From Virgibacillus_N oceani_A (lineage in GTDB: Bacteria; Bacillota; Bacilli; Bacillales; Amphibacillaceae), in NCBI GenBank assembly GCA_041521345.1, contig JBGOHB010000025.1: a DNA stretch of 64,000 nt, one strand, 5' to 3'. This document shows, piece after piece, positions 17,978 through 26,099 of the stretch. The notes beneath the pieces are model-generated. The model had not been told where the DNA came from. It did not search any database and saw only the letters and a program-made list of their open reading frames with translations. A program made the translations under genes and the position numbers. Position 1 is the stretch's first letter. Every line of letters starts with the position of its first letter.

Positions 17978-18493
17978 CTATCTGGCCCAGGGGAAATCTG
18001 TCCCAAATATCTCTGCAAATTCCTTGGATTGCTTACGTCGTTCCTGGCGCTGCAGTGCTCGAGAGGATGCAAGCTTATTCAGTGCCTTTTCCTGCTCTGT
18101 TTCCGGATAAACCTCTGGAACGGCTGAAGGTTTACCGTCTTCTCCAATGGCAACAAATGTTAAGAAGGCAGTGGTACATACTTTCCGGTCTCCGGTTAGC
18201 AGATTTTCTGTCACTGCCTTAACAAATACCTCCATCGATGTCCGGTGTGTCCAAGTAACAAAAGCTTCCAGACAAATAGAATCCCCCTCTTTTACCGGTG
18301 CGAGAAAATCAACCGAATCTGTAGAAGCTGTTACTACAGGCTTTCTCGCATGTCTCACTGCAGCTATGGCTGCTACATCATCCACATAAGCCATCAGCCT
18401 GCCGCCAAACAACGTGCCGTGCGAATTTGTATCAGGGGGCAGGACATGGGATGTTTTTACTGCTAACGAATACGAGCAAGGCTTTTCATCCAT
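17978..18493 (-). CDS. Acyl-CoA thioesterase, hotdog fold (YkhA-like)
   Basis: Hydrolyses fatty acyl-CoA esters in the cytoplasm. The 171-residue protein has the single hotdog domain of the YkhA/BFIT group: HGTLFGGRLMAYVDDVAAIAA carries the conserved Gly-Gly and active-site Asp, followed by DSVDFLAPVKEGD and the strand KVCTTAFLTFVAI. The C-terminal 45 residues are a charged, helical tail. RBS AAAGGA precedes the ATG. It stands alone, upstream of cls on the same strand. Confidence 0.9.
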   Translation of the reverse strand: MDEKPCSYSLAVKTSHVLPPDTNSHGTLFGGRLMAYVDDVAAIAAVRHARKPVVTASTDSVDFLAPVKEGDSICLEAFVTWTHRTSMEVFVKAVTENLLTGDRKVCTTAFLTFVAIGEDGKPSAVPEVYPETEQEKALNKLASSRALQRQERRKQSKEFAEIFGTDFPWAR

Positions 18494-18605
18494 CGGGGTT
18501 CATCCTTTCTTTTTGTTGTTTCATAGCACTTTCATAACCGTTTTTTGTGGGGTTTCATTCTTAACCTTTCCCTTTTGTTACTTGGATGATGCATATTTTT
18601 TCATG

Positions 18606-20048
18606 CTACAACACCGGTGAAATCAGCCTGGAAATAGACTCTTTAAATCGGATGCCAAGCGAACGGTTTTCGTATAATTTTTTCGACATTTGTGTAGATA
18701 CTTCCATATCATCGAAAAAAGCCTGTTCCAGCTCCTGTGTAATTTCCCTGTCATACAAGAATGCGTTCACTTCAAAATTCAAGCGAAAGCTTCGCACATC
18801 AATATTTGCCGTACCGACAGAAGCGATTTTTCCGTCTACAATGATCGTCTTAGCGTGTAAAAAACCATTCTGGTAAATATAGGTTTCCGCTCCCGCGTTG
18901 AGCATATCACCAATATTACTTAATGTTGCCCAGTAAACAAATGGGTGGTCGGGTTTATTCGGGATCATGATTTTTACATCAATCCCGGATAAGATAGCAA
19001 TACGCAAAACATCCCGCAAACTTTCATCAGGTATAAAATAAGGTGTCTGTATATAAATATATTCCTTCGCCGACATGATCATTTTAATATAGCCGTTTTT
19101 GATCTGTTCCCAATCCGAATCAGGCCCGCTGGAAACAATTTGAACACCGGCGTCTCCCCGGTTTTTGGCGTCGTAAAACCTGTCTTCGTATAAAATATCA
19201 TTGCGCGAAGCCTGATTCCAATCAAGTATATACCTTGTCTGCATGTTCCTGACAGCATCTCCGTAAATACGCAGATGCGTATCCCGCCAATAGCCGAATT
19301 TCTTTTTCCTGCCAAGGTATTCGTCGCCGATATTAAAACCGCCTATATAGCCGATTTTTCCATCAATGATTGCCAATTTACGATGATTCCGGTAATTGAT
19401 CTTAAAATTAAACGTTGGAATTTTAGGTGGAAAAAATGATTCTACCTGTACACCGGCATTTCGCAGGCGCTTTATGTATTTTCTGCCCAATCGGCGTGAA
19501 CCCATGTCATCATAAAGCAAGCGCACTTCCACGCCTTCATTTGCCTTTTTAACGAGCACATCTGCAATCCGCCTTCCCAGGTTATCGTTGCGGATTATAT
19601 AGTATAAAAGGTGGATGTGATCCACCGCTCTTTCCATATCCTGAATCAGGGCATCAAATTTTTTAGCACCATCTGTATAAATATCTATCTTATTATCCTG
19701 GGTATATATCGCATCATCATTCCTCAGATGCAAATAAACAAGATCCTCGTACTCTGCGATGGATTCATGCTTAAAATCAAAGTTTTTATCTTCCAGTGCC
19801 CGCAATTGTGACTGCACCGCTGTTTTTACCCCTAATCTACTTTTCGTATCCCATGTGAATATCCGCCGTTTGCTGATTGGCTTACCAAAAATCAGATAAA
19901 TGAAAAATCCGGCAATCGGAATAAATAGCAATACCATCAGCCAGGCCCATGTGGCAGGAGCGTCTTTTCTTTCCAGAAATATAATCGAAATACCCAAGGC
20001 AATATTTAATATTAATATGATTCCCAATAGCAGTGTTAGTATGTCCAT
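18606..20048 (-). CDS. cls: Cardiolipin synthase
   Basis: Membrane enzyme joining two phosphatidylglycerols to cardiolipin and glycerol. Two N-terminal membrane segments precede two phospholipase-D HKD motifs, HRKLAIIDGKIGYIGGFN and HAKTIIVDGKIASVGTANID. I start at ATG 20048, eight bases after GGAGGA, giving 480 residues, the standard length; the longer in-frame form lacks a binding site. Cardiolipin increase is a common response to salt in bacilli, which fits the likely habitat. Confidence 0.95.
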   Translation of the reverse strand: MDILTLLLGIILILNIALGISIIFLERKDAPATWAWLMVLLFIPIAGFFIYLIFGKPISKRRIFTWDTKSRLGVKTAVQSQLRALEDKNFDFKHESIAEYEDLVYLHLRNDDAIYTQDNKIDIYTDGAKKFDALIQDMERAVDHIHLLYYIIRNDNLGRRIADVLVKKANEGVEVRLLYDDMGSRRLGRKYIKRLRNAGVQVESFFPPKIPTFNFKINYRNHRKLAIIDGKIGYIGGFNIGDEYLGRKKKFGYWRDTHLRIYGDAVRNMQTRYILDWNQASRNDILYEDRFYDAKNRGDAGVQIVSSGPDSDWEQIKNGYIKMIMSAKEYIYIQTPYFIPDESLRDVLRIAILSGIDVKIMIPNKPDHPFVYWATLSNIGDMLNAGAETYIYQNGFLHAKTIIVDGKIASVGTANIDVRSFRLNFEVNAFLYDREITQELEQAFFDDMEVSTQMSKKLYENRSLGIRFKESISRLISPVL

Positions 20049-20316
20049 TTTCAACGTCCTCCACATATAAAAAAACCCGGTTTTCGCCAATAAAAGCCCC
20101 GATAGTATTTTACACCATTACGAAAGCCATACACAGGATTCGATGCGAAAATCCCCATTTGTTGTTTTGAAGTTAAAAAGTTTGCACCTTCTCATTCTCA
20201 CCACATAGCCTGAGATTGATTTCCTGTGATTATTCACTAATGATAATATAGCATATTTTCCTTATTCACTGTTAATTATTGGGCGATTGTTTACATGTGC
20301 AGGCAGTCTATATTGA

Positions 20317-20751
20317 TTATTCATCCGCATTTTTATCCATGGCTTTTTTCCTTAAATGATAAATGTAACTTATAGGGACAAAACCACAAATGAAAAATAT
20401 CCCACCTATTAAAAGACCATTTAATATGCCAAATCCATCTGTTAAAGTGACTAAAACACCAACGATAAGGCAAATCGCTATCAATACAGACAGCGAAATA
20501 ATTAATCCTTTTTTTGGTGATGTTTTCGTACGATGATTTTCCACGCTAATACTCATGGATAAATAAAGAGATACGATAACTGTGATCATAAATACAAACC
20601 ATAAGGGATTATCAGTCATTCCATCCATACCTTTGGTGATAAGGTCGTACCCTAAAATCCCAAGGATTCCAAGTGTTTGAATACCATAAGCTATGCGTAT
20701 ATTTTGCAGGTTTTTCAATTTTAAACGTTCATCTTTAATTTTTTTCATCAT
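20317..20751 (-). CDS. Four-helix membrane protein paired with an Xre regulator
   Basis: About 144 residues: a basic N-terminus (MMKKIKDERLKLKNL) and four predicted membrane segments around IAYGIQTLGILGILGYDLI, LWFVFMITVIVSLYLSMSI, GLIISLSVLIAICLIVGVL and LLIGGIFFICGFVPISYIY. It starts two bases after the stop of the HTH gene upstream, so the two are translationally coupled. Xre plus small DUF-type membrane protein pairs are common in bacilli; their role is unknown, and I do not assign one. Confidence 0.8.
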   Translation of the reverse strand: MMKKIKDERLKLKNLQNIRIAYGIQTLGILGILGYDLITKGMDGMTDNPLWFVFMITVIVSLYLSMSISVENHRTKTSPKKGLIISLSVLIAICLIVGVLVTLTDGFGILNGLLIGGIFFICGFVPISYIYHLRKKAMDKNADE

Positions 20752-20752
20752 T

Positions 20753-20956
20753 TTACCAATCTCCCTTCTCCAGCCAGAAAACTTCATCCAATGTTTTGTT
20801 TACTGCATAACAAATTTGCAGGCATAGTTTTAAAGTCGGATTATACTTCCCTTTTTCAATCAAACTGATCGTTTGACGGGTAACGCCTGTTTTTTCAGCT
20901 AGCTGTTGTTGTGTCAGATCTACTTGGACACGGGCAACCTTGAGCGTGTTTTTCAC
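20753..20956 (-). CDS. Small Xre-family (YgzD-like) HTH regulator
   Basis: A 67-residue DNA-binding protein that is almost entirely a lambda-repressor-type HTH: VDLTQQQLAEKTGVTRQTIS then LIEKGKYNPTLKLCLQICYA, with the tail VNKTLDEVFWLEKGDW usual for this subfamily. The start chosen is the GTG at 20956, eight bases after AGGTGG; an in-frame TTG at 20986 lacks a site. Three phased repeats directly upstream are the obvious candidate operator, implying autoregulation of this gene and the membrane protein after it. Confidence 0.88.
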   Translation of the reverse strand: MKNTLKVARVQVDLTQQQLAEKTGVTRQTISLIEKGKYNPTLKLCLQICYAVNKTLDEVFWLEKGDW

Positions 20957-20981
20957 AATTACAACCACCTCTTGCTCTTTT

Positions 20982-21044
20982 TTCAATATATATATATTAC
21001 ATTATATAATATATACCTTACATATTTCAATATATATGTTACAT
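20982..21044. repeat. Three tandem 21-bp operator-like repeats upstream of the Xre gene
   Basis: Units 20982-21002, 21003-21023 and 21024-21044 each end in TTACAT preceded by an AATATATA-like stretch. The TTACAT boxes recur at exactly 21 bp (20997, 21018, 21039), two helical turns, so all three face the same side of the DNA. They overlap the region where the minus-strand promoter must lie. Confidence 0.7.
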
Positions 21045-21077
21045 CGGTTAAATCCTCACCTTAGATTTAAACATAAC

Positions 21078-21123
21078 AAAAAGCATGGTCCATTCATCCG
21101 AGAATGAATTACCATGCTTTTTA
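21078..21123. terminator. Bidirectional terminator after methionine gamma-lyase gene
   Basis: AAAAGCATGGT (21079-21089) pairs with ACCATGCTTTT (21111-21121), with inner ATTCAT/ATGAAT pairing and T tracts on both strands. Confidence 0.85.
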
Positions 21124-21142
21124 CTGATTGTGTTTTTTACTT

Positions 21143-22327
21143 TTAAATTTTATTTAGTGCCTGATCCAAATCCTTCCAGATGTCCTCCCAGGATTCCAGG
21201 CCGACTGATAACCGAATAAGCTGATCAGAGAGGCCCATATTTTCACGGGTTACTCTTGGCACGACCGCATGTGTCATTGTGGCCGGATGCTGAATCAGTG
21301 TTTCTGCATCACCAAGGCTTACAGCAATCTTTAAAAAGCCTAAGTTATTCAACAACTGCTGCGCTTCTTTCTTCGAGCCTTTTACATCAAAGGAAATCAC
21401 TCCGCCGCCGCGTTTCATTTGTTTTTTTGCAATAACATGATCCGGGTTTGCTTCATCACACGGATAATACACACTTTCCACTTTTGGATGGTTACGCAGT
21501 TTTTCTACGATGATTTCTGCATTATCACAGTGCCGGTCAAGCCGGATTGGCAATGTTTTCAATCCCCGGAGCAACAGCCAGGCATCAAACGGGGACATAA
21601 TCCCGCCTATATCCTTCTGTGTTGTCATGGCCACTTTATCAAGGAAGTCCTTTTTTCCGACAACAAGCCCTGCAACCACATCGCCGTGACCGCCAATATA
21701 TTTCGTGGCACTGTGTATCACGACGTCACAGCCCAGTTCGATAGGACGCTGCAGATAAGGTGATGCAAATGTGTTGTCCACGACTACAGGAATATCGTAT
21801 TCCTTTGCCACCTCGGCGACCAACTCTAAATCAATTAATTTCATTGTTGGATTGATTGGCGTTTCCACGTAAATACAGGCAGTTTCCGGTTTAATTTGGG
21901 AGCGTACCTCTTCTTTTGTTTTCATCATGGAAAAATCATGCATAATATTATATTTTTCTTCCATTAGTGTAAGCAAGCCAAATGTACAGCCATATAATCC
22001 GGAGGAGCATAAAATATGGTCATTTGCTTTGGTCAGGGCAACCAAGATAGCTGAAACAGCAGCCATACCTGATGCAAAAGCAAGTCCCCTTTCTCCATTC
22101 TCAAGCGCGGCAATTCGTTCTTCCAGCACTTTTACGGTCGGATTGCCAAGCCGGGAATACATGTACCCTGCTTCTTCACCGGCAAACCGTGCCTCTCCCT
22201 GTTCCGCTGTGTCAAAGGTGAAAGTGGATGTTTGAAATAACGGTGTTGCCAAGCTTCCAAGCATATCTTTTGAATCGTAGCCTTCGTGAATTACGTTCGT
22301 TTCAAAATGAGCAGATTTTTTAGTCAT
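21143..22327 (-). CDS. megL: Methionine gamma-lyase (PLP-dependent Cys/Met metabolism enzyme)
   Basis: Cleaves L-methionine to methanethiol, 2-oxobutyrate and ammonia. The 394-residue protein belongs to the Cys/Met PLP family: HSATKYIGGHGD contains the PLP lysine, YSRLGNPT and SGMAAVSA are family motifs. The LYGCTF segment carries the active-site cysteine characteristic of methionine gamma-lyases, favouring this over cystathionine enzymes. RBS AGAGGGGG precedes the ATG. A cre-like box (22396-22409) upstream suggests catabolic control. Cystathionine gamma-lyase or synthase remains a less likely alternative. Confidence 0.82.
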   Translation of the reverse strand: MTKKSAHFETNVIHEGYDSKDMLGSLATPLFQTSTFTFDTAEQGEARFAGEEAGYMYSRLGNPTVKVLEERIAALENGERGLAFASGMAAVSAILVALTKANDHILCSSGLYGCTFGLLTLMEEKYNIMHDFSMMKTKEEVRSQIKPETACIYVETPINPTMKLIDLELVAEVAKEYDIPVVVDNTFASPYLQRPIELGCDVVIHSATKYIGGHGDVVAGLVVGKKDFLDKVAMTTQKDIGGIMSPFDAWLLLRGLKTLPIRLDRHCDNAEIIVEKLRNHPKVESVYYPCDEANPDHVIAKKQMKRGGGVISFDVKGSKKEAQQLLNNLGFLKIAVSLGDAETLIQHPATMTHAVVPRVTRENMGLSDQLIRLSVGLESWEDIWKDLDQALNKI

Positions 22328-22395
22328 ACGGATCCCCCTCTGTAATAATCTGTGAAATCATGCCTACTATTATCTTATTCTATTAGTGCAATCTT

Positions 22396-22409
22396 TGAAA
22401 GCGTTTTCC
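22396..22409 (-). promoter_or_regulatory. cre-like site upstream of methionine gamma-lyase
   Basis: TGAAAGCGTTTTCC matches the CcpA operator consensus except for the final base and lies 69 bases upstream of the gene's start codon. Confidence 0.5.
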
Positions 22410-22541
22410 TGCATTTCCTAGATATATAGCTTTTTATCTCTCTTATGCATCATTTTAGAATTTCCTTCTACATATTGCTGTTGTGGTTTCTACAGCATTA
22501 GTAGGATTGATATCAATTGCTTACAAATTATAAATTAACTC

Positions 22542-23137
22542 TTAATTAATTTTACTATTTGTTAAATCATTTATATATTGCATCATTCTATTTAATTGAA
22601 TATTGTATTTATCTATTACAGATTTGAAACACTTTACAAATAGTACAAATAGAAAGTATCCAATAACGGCTCCAATTGTATTATTAATTAAATCATTAAC
22701 ATTGACAGTTCTTTGTGAGATTTGCGTAATCACCATATTTGTGAATTGGAGCAGTTCTAAGGAAAAACTAAATAAAATGCCGAACAATATTATCCTTTTT
22801 AAATTCACTCTAATTAAAAAGCCTGATCCGAAACCGAATGGTATTGTCATTACAATATTTGCAAGGCCGGCGGGTGAGATTAATTCCGACAGTTGGGGGA
22901 TGTATATAATATTGTTTTGGAAAATTTCACTATATGACAACCTTAGTCCCTCTGGGGTTTGTATGTAAATTGGAAATTGTGTATAGCTGAGCGTAAATAA
23001 GATATAAACATAAAAAATGGAGAAAAAAACAAGATACATATAACTTTTATTTTTTTTTTATTTAAAAATAATATAATTGCTGCACCAATAATAATTAAAA
23101 AAACCCATAGTGGCAAATAGCTCGGTGTAATAACCAT
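22542..23137 (-). pseudogene. VanZ-like membrane protein interrupted by a frameshift in a poly-A tract
   Basis: The upstream part (MVITPSYLPLWVFLIIIGAA, first helix) and the downstream part (YLVFFSIFYVYILFTLSY ... GLANIVMTIPFGFGSGF ... LLQFTNMVITQISQRTVNVNDLINNTIGA) together make a normal VanZ-family protein of about 195 residues. They are in different frames and join at a run of ten A (plus strand T at 23050-23059). RBS GAGGTGA fits ATG 23137. Either the gene is dead, the run is miscalled, or slippage restores the frame. VanZ-family function here is unknown. Confidence 0.75.
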
Positions 23138-23162
23138 ACTTCTCATCACCTCAAAAAAAGAT

Positions 23163-23194
23163 ATAGAGCCACTAGAAAAATTAAGTGACTCTAT
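23163..23194 (-). terminator. Minus-strand terminator just upstream of the VanZ-like gene
   Basis: Complementary arms 23163-23173 and 23184-23194 (one G-T pair) are followed on the minus strand by a T7 run. It probably ends transcription from the HTH-TPR regulator gene, or acts as a leader terminator for the VanZ-like gene. Confidence 0.6.
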
Positions 23195-23494
23195 TAATAA
23201 TGATTATTTGTTCACTTAATCTTACTAACTTGTGGATAACGTAAGCGCTTTATTTTACATCAATAAACAATAATCTATTAATCGTATATTTATGTTATTG
23301 ATCAATCTATCCATTCCAATCTCAATATCTTTTTAAGCACTTCCAACTCTTGTAAGTTACCTTGTTGATAACTTAATCACTTTATTGGTCATAAAAAATT
23401 TAGCAAAGCCCCCCATAATGTATTCTCTTATATTGCCAATAAAATCCTCATGCCTATTCAGTCATTGATTGAACATTTGGTTATTGAACTTTAC
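23195..23494. other. AT-rich spacer with two diverged 25-bp direct repeats
   Basis: No gene is visible. The 25-bp segments 23230-23254 (TTGTGGATAACGTAAGC start) and 23362-23386 (TTGTTGATAACTTAATC start) are identical at 21 positions, 132 bp apart. They may be old duplications or regulator sites. Confidence 0.45.
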
Positions 23495-24517
23495 TTAAAT
23501 AATATGTTGTTCTCCCTGCAAATAAACTAAACTTATTTCATCTATTCTATCACGAATATCCTGTCTCTCCCCTATTTGCTGCAGCTTATTATCAGCCCTT
23601 TTCAACGCACATCTTGCTTGCTCTCTTTCCCCCATTTTAAACTGAATTTCAGATAATGAACACAAGCCTTCAATTACATGCAAATCCTGTTTCTTTTCTT
23701 TAAAGATTTGAATTGCTGTTAATACGTAATGTCCTGCTTTATCATAATAACCCAAATATTCATGGGAAATTCCCAACATATGATGGACTCTTCCTTTCAT
23801 GTATTCTGAAGAATTAGACTCAAGATAATATAGAAGTTCGTAAGCTATATCAAGCGTGCGGTCATGATTTTTCTTGTTGGCATATGTTAAAGCTAAGTTG
23901 TATCCGACGCGAACAAATAAACTTCTATCTGCAATAAGAGGGATATGCTTAATGGTATGAAAAGCATTATGAAAATGCTTAAAGGCTTTATTTTCCCGGT
24001 CTTGATCTAAAAAAATCATACCGAGCGAATTTGCTATACCAATGTCGGTTTCTGTGATCAAATTATCCGGGATAATATCTAATAGGTGCTGTTTGGCCTT
24101 GGGGATATTACCTTCTACTTTAAGGATCAGAATTGCTTTATGCCACACAAGATATTTCTCAATATCTGTGTTCATATAATGAGAATCTTTTTCTGTTTCT
24201 ATCCCAGCCTCTTGAATAAGACTTTCCAGAGCAACATATTCCTTCTTGTAAACAAATTCACGGCACAGTTGCTTTACACGATTTACATATTTTATATGAT
24301 TGCTTGACAATGGTTGAAAAATATAATGCGCTGGAATATTTAACCGGGAGCAGAGTCTATAAACGAGTTCAATCCCTGCACCTTGTCCATGTTTTTCAAT
24401 TCTAAGAAGGGTGCGTTTATCGCAAATACCCTCAGCAAGTTCTTCACGTGTCATTCCCCGTAAACCACGATAATATAAAATATTCTCTCCAATTCTTTCA
24501 GGAATATTATCAAACAT
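23495..24517 (-). CDS. RRNPP-type quorum-sensing regulator (HTH + TPR, PlcR/NprR/Rgg-like)
   Basis: A 340-residue cytoplasmic transcription factor. Residues about 7-60 form an Xre-type HTH (IGENILYYRGLRGMTREELA, then ICDKRTLLRIEKHG), and residues about 75-335 are helical TPR-like repeats such as GRVHHMLGISHEYLGYYDKA and VIEGLCSLSEIQFKMGEREQ. HTH plus TPR array is the architecture of peptide-sensing RRNPP regulators (Rgg, PlcR, NprR, ComR). A 56-aa exported-peptide gene starts 146 bases away on the opposite strand, the layout seen for rgg/shp pairs. Ligand and targets are inferred, not shown. Confidence 0.8.
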   Translation of the reverse strand: MFDNIPERIGENILYYRGLRGMTREELAEGICDKRTLLRIEKHGQGAGIELVYRLCSRLNIPAHYIFQPLSSNHIKYVNRVKQLCREFVYKKEYVALESLIQEAGIETEKDSHYMNTDIEKYLVWHKAILILKVEGNIPKAKQHLLDIIPDNLITETDIGIANSLGMIFLDQDRENKAFKHFHNAFHTIKHIPLIADRSLFVRVGYNLALTYANKKNHDRTLDIAYELLYYLESNSSEYMKGRVHHMLGISHEYLGYYDKAGHYVLTAIQIFKEKKQDLHVIEGLCSLSEIQFKMGEREQARCALKRADNKLQQIGERQDIRDRIDEISLVYLQGEQHII

Positions 24518-24555
24518 TAAATCCCCCTTTTAGAAATATTCACATTTTGAAATAA

Positions 24556-24572
24556 AAGTGACATAAGTGACA
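24556..24572. promoter_or_regulatory. Direct repeats in the regulator/pro-peptide intergenic region
   Basis: AAGTGACA occurs twice, at 24556-24563 and 24565-24572, nine bases apart, with a related inverted TAGTCAC near 24609. It lies between the divergent HTH-TPR gene and the pro-peptide gene, so it is a candidate binding site for that regulator. Confidence 0.45.
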
Positions 24573-24662
24573 CTCGAAGTTCAAATTTTCTACCTTTAAA
24601 ATAAAACTAGTCACCTAGATTAATTATACATGTAATCATTATAAGATTGAAGGGAGAAAGGA

Positions 24663-24833
24663 GTGTTGAATTTATTGAAAAGATCTATTGTTGTTTTCGG
24701 AGCATGTATTATTCTGATTGGCGCTGCTTTTAATACTACCTACATGATTAGTGAAACGGACGAAGGTAAAATGTATGAAATTTACAATGAAGTAGATCCA
24801 GATGATGGGAAGCATATCGGAGGGGAGCATTAG
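24663..24833 (+). CDS. Candidate exported signalling pro-peptide, 56 aa
   Basis: Reads VLNLLKRSIVVFGACIILIG, then AAFNTTYMISETDEGK, then a polar end PDDGKHIGGEH. A short basic start, one hydrophobic export segment and a polar C-terminal tail is the plan of Phr/PapR/NprX-type pro-peptides, whose mature signal is a few C-terminal residues. The start is GTG 24663, six bases after AGGGAG (or TTG 24666). It is divergent from the HTH-TPR regulator and upstream of a second small ORF and a secreted protein on the same strand. Function is inferred from layout; the sequence resembles no pheromone I know. Confidence 0.6.
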   Translation: MLNLLKRSIVVFGACIILIGAAFNTTYMISETDEGKMYEIYNEVDPDDGKHIGGEH

Positions 24834-25035
24834 TACAAATGGATCAACTGCAATTCATGTTTCATCCTCCGTACAGCCCGTAACTGAATTCAATAGAAGT
24901 TTTATGGGCTGGTTGAAAAAATCGATAATCTATAACGTGTTTTATAGTTCTGTTGAACTAATCAGTGAAGCTTTTCAATCTTTCATCACAGTGGTCAATA
25001 AGTCAAGAGGAAGTCAGGAGACTACTTTACAGTAA
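24802..25035 (+). CDS. Small overlapping ORF, unknown, start unclear
   Basis: A 77-codon frame overlapping the end of the pro-peptide gene in another frame. A very strong SD, GGAGGGGAG (24819-24827), lies inside the overlap, but no ATG, GTG or TTG of this frame follows within range; only an ATT at 24829 does. The two ATGs at 24802/24805 precede the SD and have only a weak GAAG. The C-terminal half (LKKSIIYNVFYSSVELISEA) is an amphipathic helix. It could be made by a rare ATT start, by frameshifting from the pro-peptide, or from the internal ATG in FMGWLKK. The frame is not certain to be coding. Confidence 0.45.
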   Translation: MMGSISEGSISTNGSTAIHVSSSVQPVTEFNRSFMGWLKKSIIYNVFYSSVELISEAFQSFITVVNKSRGSQETTLQ

Positions 25036-25080
25036 ATTGTAAATTATTTGTCAAATATATAATGCAAGGAGGAATTCAGA

Positions 25081-25928
25081 TGAAGAAAATAGTTGGTTTG
25101 TTAGTAGTATTATTAAGTTTATTTATATTCTCTGTCAGTATAAGCGCTGCAGAAAAAGAGTCAAACAATGATAACGATGTTTATATTAATGAGTATGAAG
25201 CTCTAAAACAGTTATCTAAAAATAGTTCAAGCCAATTAATGAACATGGGATATAGCAAAGATGAAATTAAAGTTATTCAGAATTTAGAAGAAGAATATGC
25301 TAATCACTTAAAGTCTTATAGCAAACTTAGTGATAATGAATTAGATAACCTAGGTTATTCAGAGGGCCAAATTGATTTGCTAAGAACCTATAAGGGAACA
25401 GAAGAAGAAACTATTAGACTAGCAGCAACTTTAAATCTTAGACTCAATGCACATTATGTGACTCATAACAGTTCTACAAATAGAACTAATGCAAGGTTGG
25501 GATTTACTTGGACCTGGAGTGGGGTTCCAGTATTTAAAACGACTGATATAATTGGAGTTTCTTGGAATGACTGGTCTGTTACTGGTAGTCGTGCGTCTGT
25601 AACATATGTGCCTCAAACTGGAGCACCAGGAACTCGGTATGGAACCGGGACTATATTATCAAATAGTGGACCAAATTCTGCTGGTAGAGGTGTAAGAATT
25701 TCTATGACACAAGATGATAACTATTGGTGGGCTCGTTCAGGAAGTGGCCATTTTGATTTAAGAGGTAATAGCGCTAATAGAAAGGACTTATCAGCCTATG
25801 CAGCTTATGGGCACACTACTCTCAGCATTAGTCCTGGATTTTCCATACCAGGTTATGGATCAATAAACTTTAACTGGGGAATGCAAACTGTAGCACAAGC
25901 GTGGGAAGATGCGCGTGTGTCAAATTAA
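25081..25928 (+). CDS. Secreted protein of unknown family (tryptophan-rich C-terminal domain)
   Basis: A 282-residue exported protein, no family recognised. A clean signal peptide (KKIVGLLVVLLSLFIFSVSI, cleavage near SAA-EKE) is followed by a charged helical region with two related segments, QLSKNSSSQLMNMGYSKDE and KLSDNELDNLGYSEGQ. From about residue 115 a beta-rich domain full of aromatic and Gly/Ser residues follows (LGFTWTWSGVPVFKTTDIIG, VSWNDWSVTGSRASVTYV), with no cysteine. RBS AAGGAGG is strong. It lies last in the apparent pro-peptide operon and is the best candidate effector of that system. Confidence 0.75.
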
Positions 25929-26099
25929 CCCTAATTAAAATAATATATTGTTTAACTGACCCTTAAAATTAGTTTATACCTAGTTTTAAGAGGATTTTTC
26001 TGGTAGAATAATTTAAAATTATATTTGTTTAACTGCAAATATTCATATTATTCAATGGGAATTTTGAGTATTTATTTAAAATAGAAAGGAGTTAAAAAC

